A stretch of 64,000 bases of DNA from assembly GCA_003490025.1 (NCBI GenBank), contig DNJC01000055.1, positions 62,001 to 126,000 of the forward strand, read 5' to 3'. Below are positions 1 to 8,014 of the stretch, one piece after another. This DNA comes from Geobacter sp. (GTDB lineage Bacteria; Desulfobacterota; Desulfuromonadia; Geobacterales; Geobacteraceae). The first letter of the stretch is position 1. Every line of letters starts with the position of its first letter. Both the position numbers and the translations under genes were made by a program. The notes beneath the pieces are model-generated. The model was given only the letters and a program-made list of their open reading frames with translations, did not search any database and was not told where the DNA came from.

Positions 1-262
1 GCTCGTACTGCAGCCTGGGAGGGCGCTGATCCTCGTTGATCTGCGACACCTCTACCCTTCTCGCATCGGTCGCCTTGCCGAGCGCCGCCCCGAAGGAGCC
101 GTTCGGGGTGGCGGTGAAGACGGCGTCCTTGCGCCGGTAGGGCCCCCCCTCCGCGGTCCTGGTGGAGTTCGCGTTGGCGAGGTTGCTGGAGATGAGGTTC
201 ATCCTGGTCCGCTCCGCCGTGAGGGCGGAGGCGCTGATGTCCATCGAGGTGAAAAAGTCCAT
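1..262 (-). CDS. flgC: Flagellar basal-body rod protein FlgC (partial, N-terminal 87 residues)
   Basis: The frame starts MDFFTSMDISASALTAER and continues with RMNLISSNLANANSTRT, the signature of the flagellar rod/hook family, in which an N-terminal amphipathic helix packs into the rod. FlgC forms the proximal rod that crosses the periplasm together with FlgB, FlgF and FlgG. The gene runs off the left edge of the window, so only the N-terminal part is present. Its ATG overlaps the flgB stop by one base (TAATG), which indicates translational coupling and shared transcription from the sigma-54 promoter upstream of flgB. Identification is firm because of the motif and the flgB-flgC order. Confidence 0.93.
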   Translation of the reverse strand, partial: MDFFTSMDISASALTAERTRMNLISSNLANANSTRTAEGGPYRRKDAVFTATPNGSFGAALGKATDARRVEVSQINEDQRPPRLQYE

Positions 263-678
263 TACAGAGTGCCCCTTATCGCCTGTTTAAGCGTCTCGAA
301 CTTCTTGCCGAGGAGCTGCACCGTGGCGTTGTACATGATCTGGTTCTCGGCCAGGCGCCCCATTTCGCTCTCCATCTCCACGCCGTTGCCGTCCGGCGCC
401 ATGTTCCTGCCGGGGAGTTCGACCACGTCCCCCTGCACCCGCTCCAGGGAAGCGGCGCCCCCCTTGAGCTGTATGTGCCTCGGGTTGGTGACCGGCCCCT
501 GGGGCCCCTCCTTCAGGGCGCTCTTCAGCTTCCCCTCGAAGGAGAGGTCGCTCGGCGTGTAGCCGGGGGTCTCCACGTTGGCCAGGTTGGCCGAGATCAG
601 CGACTGCCTCTTCGCCCTCAGATCCAGGCTCTTGCCGAGCAGTTCCACGGTGGTTCCGAAAATTCCTTGTACGGGCAT
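262..678 (-). CDS. flgB: Flagellar basal-body rod protein FlgB
   Basis: The product (138 residues from the chosen start MPVQGIFGTTVELLG) has the family motif SLISANLANVETPGYTP near residue 35 and a C-terminal helix ending in KKFETLKQAIRGTL. Both are typical of FlgB, the most membrane-proximal rod subunit. I start at the ATG at 678 rather than six codons upstream because a strong AAGGAGG ribosome site lies just upstream of it. flgB is the first gene of the flagellar cluster visible here, is followed by flgC with a one-base overlap, and is preceded by a sigma-54 promoter. Confidence 0.94.
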   Translation of the reverse strand: MPVQGIFGTTVELLGKSLDLRAKRQSLISANLANVETPGYTPSDLSFEGKLKSALKEGPQGPVTNPRHIQLKGGAASLERVQGDVVELPGRNMAPDGNGVEMESEMGRLAENQIMYNATVQLLGKKFETLKQAIRGTL

Positions 679-705
679 AGCTCCTCCTTGTCGCAAAGCT
701 GCACC

Positions 706-721
706 AGCAAAAGCCGTACCA
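706..721 (-). promoter_or_regulatory. Sigma-54 (RpoN) promoter for flgBC
   Basis: Read on the minus strand the sequence is TGGTAC-GGCTT-TTGCT, one mismatch from the consensus TGGCAC-N5-TTGCW, with the invariant GG and GC dinucleotides at the correct 10-base spacing. It lies 28 bases upstream of the flgB ATG, in the gap after the TPR gene. Sigma-54 control of rod and hook genes is common in bacteria with an RpoN-dependent flagellar hierarchy. No enhancer site for the activator was identified. Confidence 0.75.
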
Positions 722-788
722 TGTGAAGCGGTGGCGTATTATCGCGGGGTTGACGCGAGGCGCCCGGGGGAAGTCATCGTTTTGACAG

Positions 789-2879
789 TCAGCGGAGCTG
801 TCCGGATATCTTCATGCGCCAGTTCAGGTCGTTCAGCGCCTCCGAGGCGAGCTTGCCCCAGGTCCCCCCCCCGGCTGCCGCCTTTTCCCACGCGCCCCTC
901 GCCTGCCGCACCTCCCCCTGCTGCAGGTGGAGTTCCCCCATCTTGAACTGGAACTGGGCGGCCGCTTCCCCGGTGGCGCGGTTCATCCCGACCCGGCAGG
1001 CGGCGAGCGCCCCCTGGTAATCCCTGACGGCGGCGAGCGTCCCGGCGAGGGTGAAGTAGCCGTCCAGCAGAAGCGGCGAGTCGGGCCTGGCGCCCACGGT
1101 GAAGCGCGCCATGCTCCGGACCGCCCCCTTCAGGTCCCCCCCCTTCTCGAGCGCCTTGCCGAGATAGTAGTCGCTTTCCGGGAGTTCGGGCTTCGCCCCC
1201 TTCAGGTTCAGGAAACGGAGTTCCCTCCCGGCCGCCTGCAGGTCCCCCTTCTCGAAGGCGACCCTCCCCAACTGCTCGCGCACCCTGCCGGCGCGCGGGT
1301 CGCGCGGGTAGCGGGAGAGGAACTCCCGCCCCGTCGACTCGGCGAGCGTCAGGTTCCCCAGGGCGACCGCGTCGTCCACCACCTTGGAGAGCATGAAGCC
1401 CCCCGCGGCGGCTGCCCAGTTCTTGTCCCCGAGGTAGCCGAAGAGGTCGATCTCCTGGGAGAACATCCCGGTGCGACCCAGGGCCTGCGAGAGCCGGGGG
1501 GCGAAGTCGGGGTCGCTGAAGCACCTGGCCAGGTACTCCCTGTTGTCCAGCGCGAGGCGGGCCAGGGCCGCGTCATCCCTCGACGCGTGGAGTTCGCGGT
1601 AGACCGGGAGGAGGAGTTCCTCCCGCATCTTTTTCACTATGGTGCTGAAGATCCCCCGCGGGTAGCACCTGCCGTAGCTCACCGCCCCCTCCAGCGCCTC
1701 CCGGGGCGGGGCGTAGAGCGCCAGGAGGAGGGCCGTCTTGAAGAGCGCCTCGTCCCTGAGCGCCATGTCGGCCGGCGCCTGGTAGATCTCCTGGTACTTC
1801 GACAAAAGCTCCCGGTAGCGGTCGCGCGACAGCGTGAAGAGTTCGCGGTCGGCCAGTTTCAGCCGCGCCCTCGCTGCTGCGGCGCTCCCCGGGGCGTGCA
1901 CCACCACGCTCCGGTACATCGCGTCTGCCGTCTCCTTGAGCCCCTGCCGCTGCGCCATCTCGGCGAGCCGGTTCATGAGGTGCGCGTGGTAGGGGGTCCC
2001 GACCGCCTTGTTCATGAGCCGCAGCATCAGCGTCCGTCCGCCGGAGTAATCGCCGCTTTGCGCCAGCGCCTCCGCGTACGACTGCTGCAGCTCGGGGGCC
2101 TTTTCCAGGTACTCCGGCCAGAGGGACTCCCCCTGGCGGAAGGAGGCGGCCGCCTCCGTGTTCCGCCCCAGGAGAGAGAGGGAAGCGCCCAGGCGGTACT
2201 GGGCCAGGGCGCGCACCCTAGGCTCCTTCCCGAGGAAGCTCGAGAAGACGGCGAGCGCCTCGTTTCCCTGCTCGTGGTAGAGGAGGCTCTCCCCCTGCTG
2301 GAACACCCTCACCTCCTCCTCCGGGAGGAGGTCCTTGAGGAGCTTGGCATCGGTGGGGGCGAAGGGGGTCCCGGCGGAGACGGCGCCGGTGTACTCGCGC
2401 ACGAAGTTCTCGGTGCCGGAGAGGATCGGCTCGCGTCCCGGCGCGATGTCGACCCGGCTGCCGCGCCGGACGCCGGGGCCTATGTCGAGGGAGAGGACCG
2501 AGGGGTTGCCGCAGGAAACCGCCTGCACTCCCTGCTCCGGCTCGCGCAGCGAGAAGGTGATGCTGACGATGCCGTCGCGCGATCTGGTGACGAGCCCGGA
2601 GAGCCGCTTGTCGGAGTAGGAGCGGAATTTTCCGAAGGGAGGGGAGTCGGCCCCCCTCACCTCGACCCGGACGCGGCCGGTCGAGGTCCTGAGCGTGTAG
2701 TCGGGGGGGGACTGGAAGAAGAGGTTGACCCTGGTGAAGGTCGCGTGCGGCAGCACCTGGATGCGCCTGAGGCGGTTCTCCTGCTGCGCGCCGGCGGCGA
2801 CGGGTAGCGCGCAGACGAGCAGGATGAGGAGAAGCCGCAGGCAAGGCCCCGGGAAAGCTGTGCGCAGAGTGTAGGTCAT
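789..2879 (-). CDS. Secreted/periplasmic TPR-repeat protein, flagellar-operon associated
   Basis: A protein of about 696 residues. The N-terminus has a signal peptide (LRLLLILLVCALPVAAGAQQ). It is followed by a beta-rich segment (about residues 40-130, RIQVLPHATFTRVNLFFQS and later VSITFSLREPEQ) resembling an AMIN-like domain, then a long alpha-helical region with repeated TPR-type pairs, for example GNEALAVFSSFLGKEPRVRA and GDLKGAVRSMARF. I start at MTYTLRT because it places the signal peptide at the N-terminus; the ribosome site there is weak. It sits directly upstream of the flgB promoter and downstream of the CheX genes. A role in flagellar or envelope assembly as a protein-protein scaffold is inference from position only. 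Confidence 0.72.
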   Translation of the reverse strand: MTYTLRTAFPGPCLRLLLILLVCALPVAAGAQQENRLRRIQVLPHATFTRVNLFFQSPPDYTLRTSTGRVRVEVRGADSPPFGKFRSYSDKRLSGLVTRSRDGIVSITFSLREPEQGVQAVSCGNPSVLSLDIGPGVRRGSRVDIAPGREPILSGTENFVREYTGAVSAGTPFAPTDAKLLKDLLPEEEVRVFQQGESLLYHEQGNEALAVFSSFLGKEPRVRALAQYRLGASLSLLGRNTEAAASFRQGESLWPEYLEKAPELQQSYAEALAQSGDYSGGRTLMLRLMNKAVGTPYHAHLMNRLAEMAQRQGLKETADAMYRSVVVHAPGSAAAARARLKLADRELFTLSRDRYRELLSKYQEIYQAPADMALRDEALFKTALLLALYAPPREALEGAVSYGRCYPRGIFSTIVKKMREELLLPVYRELHASRDDAALARLALDNREYLARCFSDPDFAPRLSQALGRTGMFSQEIDLFGYLGDKNWAAAAGGFMLSKVVDDAVALGNLTLAESTGREFLSRYPRDPRAGRVREQLGRVAFEKGDLQAAGRELRFLNLKGAKPELPESDYYLGKALEKGGDLKGAVRSMARFTVGARPDSPLLLDGYFTLAGTLAAVRDYQGALAACRVGMNRATGEAAAQFQFKMGELHLQQGEVRQARGAWEKAAAGGGTWGKLASEALNDLNWRMKISGQLR

Positions 2880-3054
2880 GGGGGGGGAAAGGCAAAAGGC
2901 ATGCCGTGGCGAAGCGGCGGCGATGCCGTAGCGCAAGCGGTTGATATCGCTGGAGTTTTATGGAAGGCGGGAAAACATGTCGGATCCGGCGGGGGCGGGC
3001 GAGGCCAGCCAGTCAAAAAAACTGCCGGCCGGGATGTTTTTTTGACTCGGCGGC

Positions 3055-4059
3055 CTAGTGGTGCAGGATCTTGCCGATCCGGGAGGTCAGCTCCTGCTGG
3101 TCGAACGGCGGCATCACGACGTCCTTCGCCCCCGCCTTGAGCGCCTTCAGGACGGAACTCCGGGTCCACTCCGGCGCGGAGAGGACCACCGCGCCGCCGC
3201 CTTTGCCCACCATCGGCACCACCCTCCTGCAGATGGCGAGGTCGCGGTCCGTGGTGTGCTGGAGCGAGATGAAGGCGATCCTCACGTCGCCCTGCGAGAA
3301 GAGCCCGGCGAGGTCGGCCCCCAGGGGTGCGTCGATCAGGTGCAGCCCGAACGGGGCGAGCTGCTGCACAAGTTCCCGGCGCCCGTCGTCGTCGCCGAGG
3401 ATGAGGATCGACTCCGGCGGCGCGCACTCGTCCGGCGCCGCCTCGGTATCGGCCGGGGGCGCCGCCTCGGCCGCCGCCTCTGGCTGCGGGTCGAAGAGGT
3501 TGGCGAGCGGGTGCGGAAGCAGGATGTCCAGCATGTCCATCTCGTGCCCCTCTATCTCCAGGGGGACGCGGTACATCAGGTACTTCCCCTCGGGAAACGG
3601 GAGTTCCTCCGTGAGGGGGTCCATCTCGGGGACGTATTTCTGCGGCGGGAGGAGCTTCAGGTGCACCTTCTCGGGGAGCTTGGGCTGGAAGACCGAGTTG
3701 AAGGAGCCGATGATCTGGTTGGCGATCTCGCCGAAGGCGTCGACGTCGTCGGGCTCCTGGATGCTGAGCCTGCGTTTCTCCTGGATGCGCGGGCCGGGGA
3801 TGCCGAGGAGGATGGAACTCATCACGATGGTGTCGGCCAGCGAGAAGAGGAGGTAGAAGCGCCCCGGGTATGCCTCACGCGACTCCACGCCGACCACGTA
3901 GATGGCGCGGTCCTCTCCCCCCAGGTAGCTCGTGCGGTCCGTGTTCAGCACGTCGGAGGCGGCGACGGAGAGCCCCTGCCCGAGGAGCATGCTGCTCTCC
4001 TCGCCCGCCTGCTTCATGGCGGAGTCCAGCATCGATTGTAGCTTTTCGTATGCAGCCAT
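3055..4059 (-). CDS. CheX-like domain fused to a degenerate receiver domain
   Basis: Residues about 1-175 form a CheC/CheX-type domain with the phosphatase-type motif ExxN in DAFGEIANQIIGSF, so it may dephosphorylate a CheY. After an Ala/Pro-rich linker, residues about 215-334 resemble a response-regulator receiver (ESILILGDDDGRRELVQQL). The place of the phospho-accepting Asp reads IAFISLQHT, with Ser where Asp is expected, and the usual KP pair is replaced by VVMPPFD. The receiver is therefore probably not phosphorylated and acts as a pseudoreceiver. The gene starts nine bases after the upstream cheX and belongs to the same operon. Confidence 0.78.
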   Translation of the reverse strand: MAAYEKLQSMLDSAMKQAGEESSMLLGQGLSVAASDVLNTDRTSYLGGEDRAIYVVGVESREAYPGRFYLLFSLADTIVMSSILLGIPGPRIQEKRRLSIQEPDDVDAFGEIANQIIGSFNSVFQPKLPEKVHLKLLPPQKYVPEMDPLTEELPFPEGKYLMYRVPLEIEGHEMDMLDILLPHPLANLFDPQPEAAAEAAPPADTEAAPDECAPPESILILGDDDGRRELVQQLAPFGLHLIDAPLGADLAGLFSQGDVRIAFISLQHTTDRDLAICRRVVPMVGKGGGAVVLSAPEWTRSSVLKALKAGAKDVVMPPFDQQELTSRIGKILHH

Positions 4060-4068
4060 TTCTACCGC

Positions 4069-4578
4069 CTAGACTTCCTTCCTGAGCTTCAGGCCGACCA
4101 GGAAACGGTCACCCTCGTTGGTGAAGGGGATGATGACGCAGTCGCTGTCGGCCATGGAGTTGACCGTGTAATCCTCCCCGGAGATGACGGTCGGGATGGA
4201 GAGGTTGATGTCCAGACCCCCCTTGGAGAGTATCTGTTTCACGTAGCCCCCCAGCATGTTGGCGATCTCGCCCAGGGCGTCGTTGACGTCCTCTCCCACG
4301 TCCTCCACGTCCATGCCGAGCATGTTGGAGGTGATCCGGAGGGCGAAGGTCTGCGGGCAGTGGATGGAGAGTATCCCTGTGTAGGTTCCGGCGAGGCCGA
4401 CCATCCCGGTGACGGAGCAGTGAAAGGAGGTCACCGGTTCCTTCAGGGGGTAGCTGTCCTCCAGCGCCATCATCACCATGGTGTCGAACACCTCCTTGGT
4501 GGCGTTGATGACGTAGGTAGCCAGGTCCACCTCCTGCAGATGCGTCGCGTTGGAGATTTCCTTGTTCAGGGACATCAT
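4069..4578 (-). CDS. cheX: CheX-type chemotaxis phosphatase
   Basis: A 169-residue single-domain protein with the CheX/CheC active-site motif ExxN in NDALGEIANMLGGYVK. CheX proteins dephosphorylate phospho-CheY, shortening the signal to the flagellar motor. Two adjacent ATGs (4578 and 4575) follow a GGGAGG ribosome site; either may be used, and the difference is one residue. The start overlaps the cheY stop (ATGATGA), so the response regulator and its likely phosphatase are translationally coupled. The tandem CheX plus CheX-pseudoreceiver arrangement suggests two phosphatase-like partners for the same CheY. Confidence 0.87.
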   Translation of the reverse strand: MMSLNKEISNATHLQEVDLATYVINATKEVFDTMVMMALEDSYPLKEPVTSFHCSVTGMVGLAGTYTGILSIHCPQTFALRITSNMLGMDVEDVGEDVNDALGEIANMLGGYVKQILSKGGLDINLSIPTVISGEDYTVNSMADSDCVIIPFTNEGDRFLVGLKLRKEV

Positions 4579-4937
4579 AAAAGGCCTCCCAGCTTCTCGT
4601 TCAGCTGGTCCGGCGTGAACGGTTTCTTGATGCTGTCGCTCGCGCCGTTGCTTATCGCCTCCTTGAGTATGTCTTCCCCCCCCTCGGTGGTGATCATGAC
4701 GATCGGGGTGCTGACACCCTTGGCCCTGACGCACTTGATGAACTCGAGGCCGTCCATGTTCGGCATGTTGATGTCCGACAGGATCAAGTCGATGGTCTTT
4801 CCTTCCATTGCGGAGAGGGCCTCGATGCCGTCCCCCGCCTCGTAGATGTCGTCCACCGAAAGCCCCGCCTGGCGCAGGCTGCGGGAGATGATCTTCCTCA
4901 TGGTAGAGGAATCGTCCACTATCAATACGTTGCCCAT
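4575..4937 (-). CDS. cheY: CheY-like single-domain response regulator
   Basis: A 120-residue stand-alone receiver. It has the acidic pair in VLIVDDSSTMRK, the phospho-acceptor Asp in LILSDINMPNMDGLEF, the switch Thr in VMITTEGGE and the Lys in SIKKPFTPDQL. There is no output domain, so it acts through protein contact, as CheY does at the flagellar switch. The start has an ideal AAGGAGGAG ribosome site. It follows a sensor kinase and overlaps cheX, and the cluster leads into flagellar rod genes, so its phosphorylation state probably affects motility. Confidence 0.92.
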   Translation of the reverse strand: MGNVLIVDDSSTMRKIISRSLRQAGLSVDDIYEAGDGIEALSAMEGKTIDLILSDINMPNMDGLEFIKCVRAKGVSTPIVMITTEGGEDILKEAISNGASDSIKKPFTPDQLNEKLGGLL

Positions 4938-5035
4938 GCTGTTCTCCTCCTTGGCTGTAGATGTGCGCGCTCTGGGCGGCGATTTTTCCCTCCGGAAGCT
5001 CCATGAGAGCCTAATCGGTTCGGCAACTCGAAACT

Positions 5036-6076
5036 TTAACGCATAAATGCCGGCTTGTCGGGGGAAAGCGGCAGCAAAACGGAGAAGCAACTCCCCTTTC
5101 CGGCCGTGCTCTCCACGCTGATTGTGCCGCCATGGGCCTCGACAATCGCCTTGCTGATGGTGAGACCGAGCCCGGTCCCCTTGAACCCCTGGGCGCCGGA
5201 GGCCCGGAAATACTTGTTGAAGATGCGCGGCACCTCGTCCGGCGCGATACCGATCCCGGTATCGGAGACCTGGACCTGCAGGAACCCGTCCGACATCTCC
5301 ACGTTGACGCAGATGGTGCCACGCCTGGGGGTGAACTTGACCGCGTTGCCGATCAGATTGGCGAAGACCCGGCCGACCTGCTTCGAGTCGAGGATGAGCG
5401 TCGGGATCCCCTCGCATATCTCGCTCAGGAAATAGGAGCCGTGCACCGCGGCCTCCCGCTCTCCGTCGCGGCAGCAACCCTCCAAAAGCCCACGGACGTC
5501 GCACGGGTGCCGGTCTATCTGCAGGAGCCCGACCTCGAGCCGGTAGGCGTCCAGCACGTCGTCTATCATGGAGAGCATCTTGGCGGCGCTCTTGTCCATC
5601 TCCCGGACCAGGAGGTGCAGCGAGGGGTCCATCTTGTTGGGCATCTCCCCTGAAAGCGCCTGCAGGTATCCCATGATGACGGTGAGCGGCGACTTCAGGT
5701 CGTGCGTCATCATGGCGACGAATTCCTCGCGCTGCCGTCTCTCCTTCTTGTCTTCGGTTATGTCACGCAGCTCGTAGAGTTCGCCGCGGCTCCCGTTCTC
5801 TCCCTGGATGGTCGTACAGCGAGTGAGGATGATGTGCCCGTTGATGGTCACTTCGACCGCGCCGTCGCAGGAGTTCTCGCTCAGCACGCGGTAGATGGGG
5901 GTGCGCAGCGGGAGCATGTCCAGCCTCCTTCCCAGCACCTCCGCACGGTCCACCTGAAGCATCTCTTCAGCCTTGCGGTTCACGAACGCCACGACACCGG
6001 CGGCGTCCAGGTGCACCACGCCGCAATCGACATGCTCCAGCAGCGTTACCGCGATATTTTCAGGTTCCCCCTGCAT
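5036..6076 (-). CDS. Soluble PAS-domain sensor histidine kinase
   Basis: A 346-residue protein without membrane segments. An N-terminal PAS domain (about residues 8-110, ending in the PAC-like LYELRDITEDKKERR) is followed by a HisKA dimerisation domain with the phospho-accepting His at about residue 125 (MTHDLKSPLTVIMGYL). The HATPase domain shows the N box (NLIGNAVKFTP), G1 (DTGIGIAPDEV) and G2 (GTGLGLTISKAIVEAHGG). The ATG follows a GGAGG site. Phosphotransfer to the CheY encoded about 100 bases downstream is the simplest inference from operon order. Confidence 0.9.
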   Translation of the reverse strand: MQGEPENIAVTLLEHVDCGVVHLDAAGVVAFVNRKAEEMLQVDRAEVLGRRLDMLPLRTPIYRVLSENSCDGAVEVTINGHIILTRCTTIQGENGSRGELYELRDITEDKKERRQREEFVAMMTHDLKSPLTVIMGYLQALSGEMPNKMDPSLHLLVREMDKSAAKMLSMIDDVLDAYRLEVGLLQIDRHPCDVRGLLEGCCRDGEREAAVHGSYFLSEICEGIPTLILDSKQVGRVFANLIGNAVKFTPRRGTICVNVEMSDGFLQVQVSDTGIGIAPDEVPRIFNKYFRASGAQGFKGTGLGLTISKAIVEAHGGTISVESTAGKGSCFSVLLPLSPDKPAFMR

Positions 6077-6250
6077 GCCACCTCCAACTGCAACCCATTA
6101 CCCTGTCATAGGCTTATCGGAACCACTTTGCATACCTTGAGCCAAAAAAGACTGCAAAATTGTACCAGATTTTGCCGCTGCAACTGCGGGCCTCCGGCTC
6201 CCGGCCGGCGTTTCGTTTCCCACCTCCTCACCGCCCTGCCCAAACTCCCC

Positions 6251-6357
6251 CTCGCCCTCCGGGAGAGTGCCGGGTGAGGGCGGTGCTATCGGCAACCATC
6301 TCCCTTCGTGGCGCCGCCCTCACCCGCCCTTCGGGCACCCTCTCCCGGAGGGCGAGG
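6251..6357. repeat. Facing pair of GC-rich intergenic palindromes (type A)
   Basis: Two related arms face each other. The left arm (6251-6283) contains CTCGCCCTCCGGGAGAG and then GGGTGAGGGCGG. The right arm (6313-6357) contains the reverse-oriented GCCCTCACCC and CTCTCCCGGAGGGCGAGG. Each arm can fold alone and the two can pair with each other. The same arms recur at 35547-35655, so this is a dispersed REP-like element, here between the ends of two minus-strand operons. Confidence 0.75.
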
Positions 6358-6446
6358 GGCGTGGGCCGGCGCGCACTTTGAGGGGGACGGCGTCCCCCTA
6401 AGGGGAGGGGGTAGATTTTGATAGCGGAAGACATAGCTATCCGTGC

Positions 6447-6484
6447 AAAGAAAAAGGGCCGCCCCGCGCATGGCGAAGCGGCCC
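6447..6484 (-). terminator. Rho-independent terminator after the rhodanese operon
   Basis: On the minus strand a GGGCCGC/GCGGCCC stem (6456-6462 with 6478-6484) is followed by TTTTTCTTTG. It lies about 40 bases beyond the rhodanese stop codon at 6527, so it ends the C_GCAxxG-DUF2892-MBL-rhodanese transcript. Confidence 0.8.
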
Positions 6485-6526
6485 CCGAGGCGGGCTTCTT
6501 AATCTTAGTCTTAGTCTTAACCTGTT

Positions 6527-6916
6527 TTACGGTGCCGACCCTTTCTGGATGGGGAGGCGGTTTCTGTACCAGCCGACGATACCGTCGGTCATGTTGTACA
6601 CCTCACGGTATCCCCTGGAGGAGAGGAAATCGGCGGCGGAGGTGGAGCGGGCGCCGACGGCGCAGTAGACCAGCACCGGCCGGTCGCGGGGGACTTCCTG
6701 CACCCTCCGCCCCAGCTCGCCCAACGGTATCAAAACGGAGCCGCGCAGGTGGGCCTGCCGGTACTCCTCCGGGGTGCGGACGTCGAGAAGCACGATCTTT
6801 TGGTTCCTGGCGAGGAGCGCCTGGGCCTGCGAGGAGGTGACATTCCCCACTCCGGCTGCGAAGGAGAGGGAGACGATGAGGACCAACAGGGACAAAAGGG
6901 GAGCGATAATTCTCAT
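6527..6916 (-). CDS. Exported single-domain rhodanese
   Basis: A 129-residue protein with an N-terminal hydrophobic signal segment (MRIIAPLLSLLVLIVSLSFA) and one rhodanese domain. The domain has the LLDVRTPEEYRQAHLRG motif and the active-site loop VYCAVGARS, with the catalytic Cys at about residue 86. Such proteins carry sulfane sulfur as a Cys persulfide; this one should act in the periplasm or at the membrane. It is the last gene of the operon, 28 bases after the MBL-fold gene, and is followed by a terminator. Confidence 0.9.
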   Translation of the reverse strand: MRIIAPLLSLLVLIVSLSFAAGVGNVTSSQAQALLARNQKIVLLDVRTPEEYRQAHLRGSVLIPLGELGRRVQEVPRDRPVLVYCAVGARSTSAADFLSSRGYREVYNMTDGIVGWYRNRLPIQKGSAP

Positions 6917-6944
6917 GCAAAAACCTCTTTCATTGTATTTGAAA

Positions 6945-7775
6945 CTACTCCACTTCCAGGACGTATCCTACCTGCATCGGCTTGAAGCCGCCGGCGAATT
7001 CACCGGCCAGCCTGGCCGCGGCATGAAACCCGGTGCAGTGCCCCGCGCAGATCTTCTTCACCCCGTAGCGCTTCAGCGCCTTCACGGTGGCGTCGATCTG
7101 CTGCTGCGACGAGAAGGCCAGGTGGCACCCTCCCACCACGCCGTACACCTCGTCCACCCCGGTCTTTTCACGGGCGAAGTCGAGCGTGTTGATCACCCCC
7201 GCATGGCAGCAGCCGAGCAGGAGCAGGAGCCCCTTGTCCGTGACGATCACCAGCGACTGGTCGTCCGTTATCTCGTCCCGCTGACAGCCGGCCAGGTCGC
7301 AGAAAAGACCGGCGTCGCCCTGCTCGAAAGGGTTCAGGCGGGGGATCTCGCCGGTCAGGAACACCCCGGGCATCACCTGCCGGAAGGAGTCGCTGTAGGA
7401 GAAGCTCGCGCCTATGCCGGCGAGGAACTCCTCGGAATAGGGGATGCCGACGGAGCGGGCCATCCCCTCACGGTGCACGTAGCGCCGGGCGAAGATCCCC
7501 GGGTGGGCCAGGATGCGCTTGGGGCCGCAGCTTTGCAGAAGGGGCCACAGCCCCCCCGCGTGGTCGTAATGCCCGTGCGACAGCACCACCTGCTCCACGC
7601 TCCTCAGGTCTACGTTCATGCGCTGCGCGTTTAGCAGCAGCGTCTGCCCGGCGCCGGTGTCGAACAGCAGCGTCTGGTCTCCCTGTTGCACAAGGGCGGC
7701 GAAACCGTGCTCGCCGAGCGTTCCGGAAATGGAGCCGGCGCTGTTGTCGCAGAGGATCTTGATCCGGCAGGTCAT
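6945..7775 (-). CDS. MBL-fold metallohydrolase (dihydropteroate/DHPS-like family)
   Basis: A 276-residue metallo-beta-lactamase-fold protein with the metal site SHGHYDHAGG (HxHxDH) near residue 68. Further probable ligands are in LGCCHAGVIN and ICAGHCTG. The C-terminal half resembles the family annotated as 7,8-dihydropterin-6-methyl-4-aminobenzene-5-phosphate synthase-like hydrolases; the substrate is unknown. The ATG overlaps the upstream DUF2892 stop (ATGA). Its company (DUF2892, rhodanese) is also typical of sulfur-handling operons, but a persulfide dioxygenase function is not shown because this belongs to a different MBL subgroup. Confidence 0.82.
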   Translation of the reverse strand: MTCRIKILCDNSAGSISGTLGEHGFAALVQQGDQTLLFDTGAGQTLLLNAQRMNVDLRSVEQVVLSHGHYDHAGGLWPLLQSCGPKRILAHPGIFARRYVHREGMARSVGIPYSEEFLAGIGASFSYSDSFRQVMPGVFLTGEIPRLNPFEQGDAGLFCDLAGCQRDEITDDQSLVIVTDKGLLLLLGCCHAGVINTLDFAREKTGVDEVYGVVGGCHLAFSSQQQIDATVKALKRYGVKKICAGHCTGFHAAARLAGEFAGGFKPMQVGYVLEVE

Positions 7776-7984
7776 TTACAGCAGTCCTTTTGCGGCAGTT
7801 TGGGAACTCCCAGCTTGTCGAGGATGGTCATCATGGGGCACCAGTTGGTGAACCCGGACTGCAGCAGGTTCAGGCCGATGAAGGCGGTGAACCAGAGCCA
7901 CCTCGGATCGTGGTAGTGGGCCAGTGCGACGGAGATCAGCGTGAAGGCGCCGGCGATGAGTCTCAGCAGTCTGTCGATGTACAT
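7772..7984 (-). CDS. DUF2892 (YgaP transmembrane-type) small membrane protein
   Basis: A 70-residue protein with two hydrophobic segments (LLRLIAGAFTLISVALA and WLWFTAFIGLNLLQSGF). It then has the conserved NWCPMMTILDKLGV motif and a Cys-rich tail (DCCK). DUF2892 is the membrane domain attached to rhodanese in YgaP-type proteins; here the rhodanese is a separate gene two positions downstream. A good AGGAGG-like site precedes the ATG. It overlaps the MBL gene by four bases. Confidence 0.88.
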   Translation of the reverse strand: MYIDRLLRLIAGAFTLISVALAHYHDPRWLWFTAFIGLNLLQSGFTNWCPMMTILDKLGVPKLPQKDCCK

Positions 7985-8014
7985 TTAACCCTCCTTTTGC
8001 GTGTCAGGGATCGG

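Larger units (their letters stand above)
6077..6526. other. Intergenic region: kinase leader, palindrome pair, terminator
   Basis: No gene is supported here. The first 100 bases are the leader of the minus-strand sensor kinase. Most of the rest is a facing pair of GC-rich palindromes (6251-6357), and the left-hand end for the rhodanese operon is a Rho-independent terminator (6447-6484). Confidence 0.6.

Noticed and set aside
927..2807. Long open frame on the plus strand opposite the TPR gene
   Set aside because: It is a high-GC shadow frame without family likeness, signal or ribosome site; the minus-strand protein has clear domain structure.
6153..6166. Sigma-54-like TGGTAC...TTTTGCA upstream of the sensor kinase
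   Set aside because: The GG and GC dinucleotides are nine bases apart instead of ten; sigma-54 is strict on this spacing.
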